Assembly (NCBI RefSeq): GCF_037392515.1
Contig: NC_090291.1
Span: 19,061,501-19,125,500, forward strand
DNA from: Haliotis asinina
Taxonomy: Eukaryota > Mollusca > Gastropoda > Lepetellida > Haliotidae
DNA length: 64,000 nt
Reading direction: 5' to 3'
Part shown: positions 59,601 through 64,000 of the stretch, piece after piece
How the letters are laid out: every line of letters starts with the position of its first letter
Position numbering within the stretch: position 1 is the stretch's first letter
The notes under the pieces: generated by a model
Told to the model about the DNA's origin: nothing
What the model saw: only the letters and a program-made list of their open reading frames with translations
Database searches by the model: none
Translations under genes and position numbers: made by a program

Positions 59601-62600
59601 TAGAATTAACACGCAGCAGTCATGTACGTGCAACAATAATGATCGCAACAACGCTAGGTGTGCATGGCGATGAGTGGACAGAGGAGCGATGGACACAGGC
59701 TAAGTGCTGTTATCAAATCTATGAGAGTGATCATTTTGACTGGGTAATCACTTCTGATGCATCTGTATCATGATACACCTGATACGTGGCGAAGACAGTT
59801 CATTATTCATGCATGTCATGCACTTTAAGTTGATCATGAAAGGATCTGAAACTTTGGTATTTATGAGAGCACTCATTTGTTTACCCACATCGCTAAACAT
59901 TCATGAGACATAAGCCTGCCCAGTTATAAGCTTATTTTTTTATGCATTAATCTAAAAGTCTATTGAAGCTGTATTTCTGTATTATTAAACATCTTTCAAG
60001 AATATTTAGAAATTAGAAATCTGTTAGAAAAAGTCAGATAACTAATTATTACCATGTTGGACAATACTTACTTAAAACGTGGAGTAAAATTCAGGAAATA
60101 AATAGGCAAAATTCACAGAGAAAGACATAAAAAAGTCTACTAGAAATAACATTAGAACTACTTCTAATTTAGAAAAATGGAACACACCATGGGTGGCATT
60201 GATATTGCTTGCTTATGTATTCATATTGCAGAATTTTGTCAGAATTGGTTAAACAATTGTAACAATATGAAAAACATAAAGTAAACTCTAGACAAAAATA
60301 CAAAGAAAAAAATTACATATTCTGAAGCAGTGTTGACTGAGAAAGACACAAAATGCCTGTTGTAAACACAGTAGTGTTGTTCGTTAAACCCTAAAATAAA
60401 CTCCCTATATCACTTCACCTGCTTTCACTACCCCATACATTATTCAGTTTATCTATTTGGTAACGGATAGCATTTCAACATTTTCATATTTAATTCATAG
60501 GTTCCCAAATGATACAATTTCCTTAATATCAGTCTGCACTATCTACACAATCCAGAAACTCTATTCAAACGTCCAGCCTTCATTAAATCCATCAGATCTC
60601 GGAAAGATTGCAATCTCGCCGCGATGCATTGTATTCCCACTGCGGCGTTTCTGTTTCGCCCTCTTGCTCGCTTATTCATGAGGAGTAATTACTTTCAATG
60701 ATCCTAAAGCACTCGATCCAACCAGCCATGAAACTAAGGAGAGTGATATGTATAGGTATTTGCAGGTCTCATTCTTCTCCGTCCATACTACAAAGAGCAA
60801 TTTATTAGGATATATTTAGGTTAAGTTCACTTAGGAAAAATGAAAACATTATGGCACTGCAATAATTCTCAGTACAGTAGAGGTTTTATTAACCTCAGTT
60901 CCCATAACATAAGTAAATAAACAACTTAAGCAGATAATAAGTATATAAACAAACAATAGTATGTATCTTACTTTGTCATGAAACAGAATCATGAAATCAA
61001 AAGAAATGAGAAGTAAGAAAAAGAATAAGATATTCTTAGAAAATAAAAACCTTAATGAAAAGCATCTAAGAAATATTAAAAGAAATGTATTTTTGTCTAC
61101 GGGGCATAAAAAATGAAACATTTTGTACTTACAGATCATTGTGAAAATCCTTCTACTGTCCCTAGTAAGAAAATCTACAAACCAGAGGAGACGTCTGTGC
61201 TTTGTAATACAAGAATCTGATGTTATCTTAAGTGATTGCAGTCAGCTGAGGATATTTTCTTTTTGACAAAAAATAAAATTCATGCAGTACTAATATAACA
61301 AATAATTTGTCTATCCTACATTTTAGAAAGGGCAAAAAACAATGGAAAACCTGCTGAGTGTGGTTGAAAGGAAGTTTAGAACACGGTACTTTAACTGTAA
61401 ACTCTTACACATTAGTTAGATATCTAAACAAAAGTCCACACACATATTCAGTTTTAAAATGTTATTTGATCGATCAGGATATAAAACTTTACATAAAAGG
61501 GATGTCATATGAAAGCATATTATTAACACAGTCTAAAAATACTTATTGAAAGTATCTTGAGAAATCAAAAGTATCTTGAGTAATCAAATAGATCAAGGCC
61601 TGTTTTATTTAACCTCTGGCCTCAATGATTATGACTGTTTGACTGTGAAGATTGATCTGTCTTTTTTAGGTAATATGTGAACAGGAAACAAAGTGATGCT
61701 TCATTAAGTGATGCTTCATAAAGTGATGCTTCATAAAGTAATGCTTCATAAAGTGATGCTTCATAAAGTGATGCTTCATAAAGTAATGCTTCATAAAATG
61801 ATGATTTAATGTTAAGAGTACTCTTTTAAGGATTTAGTAAGGAGCTCCTTAGTTAATGAACCTGTTACCCTAATTCATGTGTTCAAATGACAAAACATGT
61901 GCAATGAAACTGAAAAGAGCCTCTGAACTGTCATTGACCATATTACACAAACACCCTCACACAATTTTAGTCTAATATATTTATTGGACGTAAATAGAAG
62001 TATCACCAATAAAGCCCAAAAGCAAACAGAAAAAGCTATGAGCTAATTCTATACTTCTAATGACCCAATCCTGGCGATGATACCGAAAACTACTCGACAC
62101 CATATATCTATCGATAAGAACCCAGACAGCAATAACCATACGCCACATCTAATCTTTTGTAACTTCAATGATATATCTTCCGTGCAACTTATCTTAGATT
62201 ATTTGTCAGGACATTTATCTGCTTCCTAATCTCAGGTATTGAACAAGTGGGGACACCCTGCATGGACATTTTATGATAAATACTCAATGATGACGCTAAT
62301 AAGCCACATGTCTGTGGTTTGTGTTTGTAAGCCGTGTAAGCTGTACTTTGATAAGATAATTATGGTTCTTGAACCATACCAGGAATCACTGAGCTATGGT
62401 TCCTTAAAAGATTGATTTCATGAAGAATTGGCATTCTGCCACTGTTGGCAGACATGAGCACACTAGTGTTGGGAATTGGTTGAATTTTCATGATTGATCA
62501 TTGGATATCAAATCAATTGATCATTGATTAATGATCGATCATAAAGTTAATGTTTAACTTCCAGACAAACATCCTTGAAAAAGAAGAAACAATATGATAC

Positions 62601-64000
62601 AAGACTATTATGAGTCTTGGCATTGGCTGTTACGGATTCTCATGCAATCGTGTGAGTCAGTCAGGAATCTCCTTGTTATGTGCTTATAAATATATTCTTG
62701 CCTTTAATTCATAACACTTACATGACCCGAGATGGATAAACATGTCATGATGTAAGATTAAATGGATGAAATTCACATTGAAAACAGTGTAAATACTTAT
62801 TGGCTGACATTGCACACATATGTATGACATTATGACTGATTCCTTGATTACTATTTACTACTGATCGATCATCAATGAAATCGATTAATTGGAACATCAC
62901 TAGAGCACACACAATGGTATTTAAAAGTTGTCAGATGTAAACATGTATGTTTGGGATTACACTTCCTCAGTAAAGTACAGGGTCAGTGCGGTAGCCTAGT
63001 GGTTAAAGCGTTCGCTCGTCATGCCAAAGGCCCGGGTTCAATATCTCCCATGGGTACAATGTGTGAAGACCATTTCTGGTGTCCCCAGCGTAAGAATGCC
63101 TGGATATTGCTGGTCCCATCTGGAGTTCAAACCCACTTTTAGGCACCTAATCACCAGCACACAAAGTCAGAGATCTAACACATTTAGCCTCAGCATTTTC
63201 CACAAAAGTTTAAAAAAAAGCCTGGGCTTATACATGATTTTGAAAATGAAAGTCGGATTAGCTGTCATACATTTGTTAACACAGTGCTCTCTTGTAGACA
63301 CTAACACTTGTGTGTGACTCATTCGGTCACCTCATTCCACCTCACTCACTCCCTCCCTCCCTCCCTCCCTCACTCACTCACTAACTCACTGAGTCTCTAT
63401 ATTCACCACTGCTCACCTGTTGGACACAAACACAAGTGTGTCAGTCACCTCACCTCATCTCACCTGCTCACTCACTCACTCACTCACTCACTGAGTCTAT
63501 ATTCACCACTGCTCACCTGTGGACACAAACACTAGTGAGTCAGTCACCTCGTCTCATCTCACCTGCTCACTCACTCACTCTCTCACTGACTCACTTCACC
63601 TCATTCACTCACTCACTCAATCAATCACCTCGAGATTAAATACAGTACTCACCTGTGAACACAAACGCTAGTGTGTCACTCACTAACTCACTCACCTCAC
63701 CTTGAGATTCAACACAGTACTCACCTGTGGACACAAACACAGGTTTGTCACTTGCTCACTCACCTGACCTAACTGATTCAACACAGTACTCACCTATGGA
63801 CACGTATCCCAGCGTAACAGCCGATTCCACTCGGAGAATCTCACTGGCCGAGTGCACCATCAGGGCAACCAGGTATCTGATACCCTGAGACTGGGAGATT
63901 TTCTTCTGGTTCTGATTGTGAGGAACATTCCCCACTCCCACAGACAGATACCTGAGTGTCCGGATTACGCTCAGACCAATATAGTCTTTATCTGATTTCA
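53669..64000 (-). CDS. Armadillo-repeat protein, C-terminal part (probable ANKAR)
   Basis: Six exons on the minus strand: 64000-63794 (5' end outside the window), 57535-57291, 56997-56841, 55766-55619, 54293-54174 and 53933-53669 (TGA). All junctions are GT-AG and all five phases agree, giving 379 visible residues. Successive armadillo-type helices are seen: KSDKDYIGLSVIRTLRYLS, GIRYLVALMVHSASEILRVE, RVRLLAGEALAAFAYNN, SALGIKLIVDLLQDS, ASDCVARLAHT and EQVRGCAAIALGYLTFNHEG. Then come a basic CRKNPYLMQVLKYYTKR and WKHCKRVGLPAIP, and a Ser/Thr/Asn-rich tail of about 85 residues likely to be disordered. The tail motifs fit my memory of ankyrin-and-armadillo-repeat protein ANKAR; the ankyrin part would lie beyond 64000. 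Armadillo repeats bind proteins; no specific partner is visible. The intron 57536-63793 is about 6.3 kb. Confidence 0.85.
54350..54450 (-). repeat. Family B SINE, diverged fragment
   Basis: CAGTCAACAATATTCAAACTG and GGTCTGGACCATACAAACAAG keep the family order. In an intron of the armadillo gene. Confidence 0.45.
54908..55038. repeat. Imperfect inverted repeat, 38-bp arms
   Basis: TAGTATAGGGAATGGGGGTT through GCAGAGCAAAA (54908-54945) pairs with TTTTGCTCTGCAG through CCCTATACTA (55001-55038), with few mismatches and a 55-nt loop. MITE-like; intronic. Confidence 0.8.
55408..55569 (+). repeat. Family A SINE
   Basis: GGTACACCGGTGGTTAAAG, GTTCAATTCCTCACATGG, GAAGCCCATTTCTGGTGTCC. Ends about 50 bp from exon 55619-55766. 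Confidence 0.85.
55935..56150 (-). repeat. Family B SINE, diverged
   Basis: CACTGCAATCAGGAATATTTC, CATGTGTCAACCAACTTGG, CTTACGACAAGCATGGG and ACCCGCATCTTCAAGGG. Confidence 0.75.
56240..56455. repeat. A/C-rich minisatellite
   Basis: Irregular copies of CCAATACACCAGAACACC. Intronic; open frames across it are artefacts. Confidence 0.8.
56681..56791 (-). pseudogene. Tandem duplicate of the 3' end of an armadillo exon
   Basis: The 111 bp at 56681-56791 resemble the stretch beginning at 56792, which covers the 3' end and donor of exon 56997-56841. The copy keeps LASDSVARLAQ (exon: LASDCVARLAH) and a GTATAT donor-like end, but it is two bases shorter and lacks an acceptor. A decayed partial exon duplication. 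Confidence 0.6.
57621..57752 (+). repeat. Family A SINE
   Basis: GGTGGCCTTGTGGTTAAACC, CAGTTTGATTCCCCACATTG and GAAGCCCATTTCTGGTGTC. Confidence 0.8.
58057..58181. mobile_element. mariner-like MITE, about 125 bp
   Basis: The ends CTGGGCAAAAAAATTTAGGG and CCCTAACTTATTTTGTCCAG are inverted matches, with TA close to both borders. Confidence 0.55.
61690..61806. repeat. 15-bp minisatellite, about 8 copies
   Basis: Unit AGTGATGCTTCATAA. Confidence 0.9.
62464..62902. mobile_element. hAT-like MITE with intact 8-bp target duplication
   Basis: The ends TAGTGTTGGGAATTGG and TTGGAACATCACTA are imperfect inverted repeats. GAGCACAC occurs at 62456-62463 and again at 62903-62910, the 8-bp duplication typical of hAT. 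The interior is full of GATCGATCAT and ATCAATTGAT motifs. No transposase. Confidence 0.8.
62984..63112 (+). repeat. Family A SINE
   Basis: GCGGTAGCCTAGTGGTTAAAG, GTTCGCTCGTCATGCC and GTGTGAAGACCATTTCTGG; the tail is lost. Confidence 0.85.
63340..63760. repeat. TCAC-rich compound repeat, unit about 110 bp
   Basis: Repeats CACTGCTCACCTGT, GGACACAAACAC and GTGTCAGTCACCTCA alternate with long ACTC runs, in four to five copies. It ends 33 bp from the donor of exon 63794-64000. Confidence 0.85.

Larger units (their letters stand above)
57536..63793 (-). other. Long intron of the armadillo gene
   Basis: About 6.3 kb, AT-rich, with family A SINEs at both ends, a mariner-like MITE, a 15-bp minisatellite, a hAT-like MITE and a TCAC-rich repeat. 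The stretch 58200-61680 shows nothing recognisable. Confidence 0.7.

Overview
The window is metazoan nuclear DNA, most likely from a gastropod mollusc and probably an abalone (Haliotis). Genes are split by long introns full of short interspersed repeats, and the two commonest SINE families look, from memory, like ones common in Haliotis sequence. No bacterial, viral or organellar gene set is present. About 5% of the window is coding; the rest is introns, transposon remains and tandem repeats.

Five host genes can be built from exon frames and splice phases. (1) 4854-6095, minus: an intronless ankyrin-repeat protein ending in a SOCS box, so a probable Cullin-5 E3 ligase adaptor; a 5'-truncated LINE lies just beyond its stop codon. 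(2) 16740-32583, plus: ten coding exons encoding about 495 residues, joining an N-terminal CDP-alcohol phosphotransferase membrane domain to a C-terminal HxGH cytidylyltransferase. This is the most interesting object in the window: one polypeptide that could both make a CDP-alcohol and transfer its head group to a lipid. A TATA box and probable 5' untranslated exon lie at about 12370-12463. The gene carries one apparent 1-base frameshift and one SINE-derived splice acceptor. (3) 35989-42772, minus: a Schlafen-like AlbA_2-domain protein. (4) 43737-47588, plus: the CIA targeting component CIAO2B, complete in five exons, whose first intron has perfect U12-type (minor spliceosome) 5' and branch-site signals and apparently AT-AA ends. 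(5) 53669 to beyond 64000, minus: the C-terminal 379 residues of an armadillo-repeat protein, probably ANKAR.

Layout: 1-4350 is non-coding, with a 17-bp minisatellite; 4360-6095 LINE plus SOCS-box gene; 6100-12360 repeats, including a perfect 76-bp hairpin; 12370-32583 the fusion gene; 32584-35988 repeats, including an inverted repeat carrying hammerhead-ribozyme cores; 35989-42772 Schlafen-like gene, head to head with CIAO2B (43737-47588); 47589-53668 repeats, including a 1.7-kb TTAA-flanked element; 53669-64000 armadillo gene.

Repeats: a tRNA-derived SINE (family A), a second SINE (family B) and a LINE 3' end (family C) all finish in a related 3' tail and short ACTC or AAAC runs. This suggests that one LINE machinery mobilises both SINEs. 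hAT, pogo, mariner and TTAA-type non-autonomous DNA elements and many minisatellites are also present. All calls rest on reading the sequence; no database search was possible.
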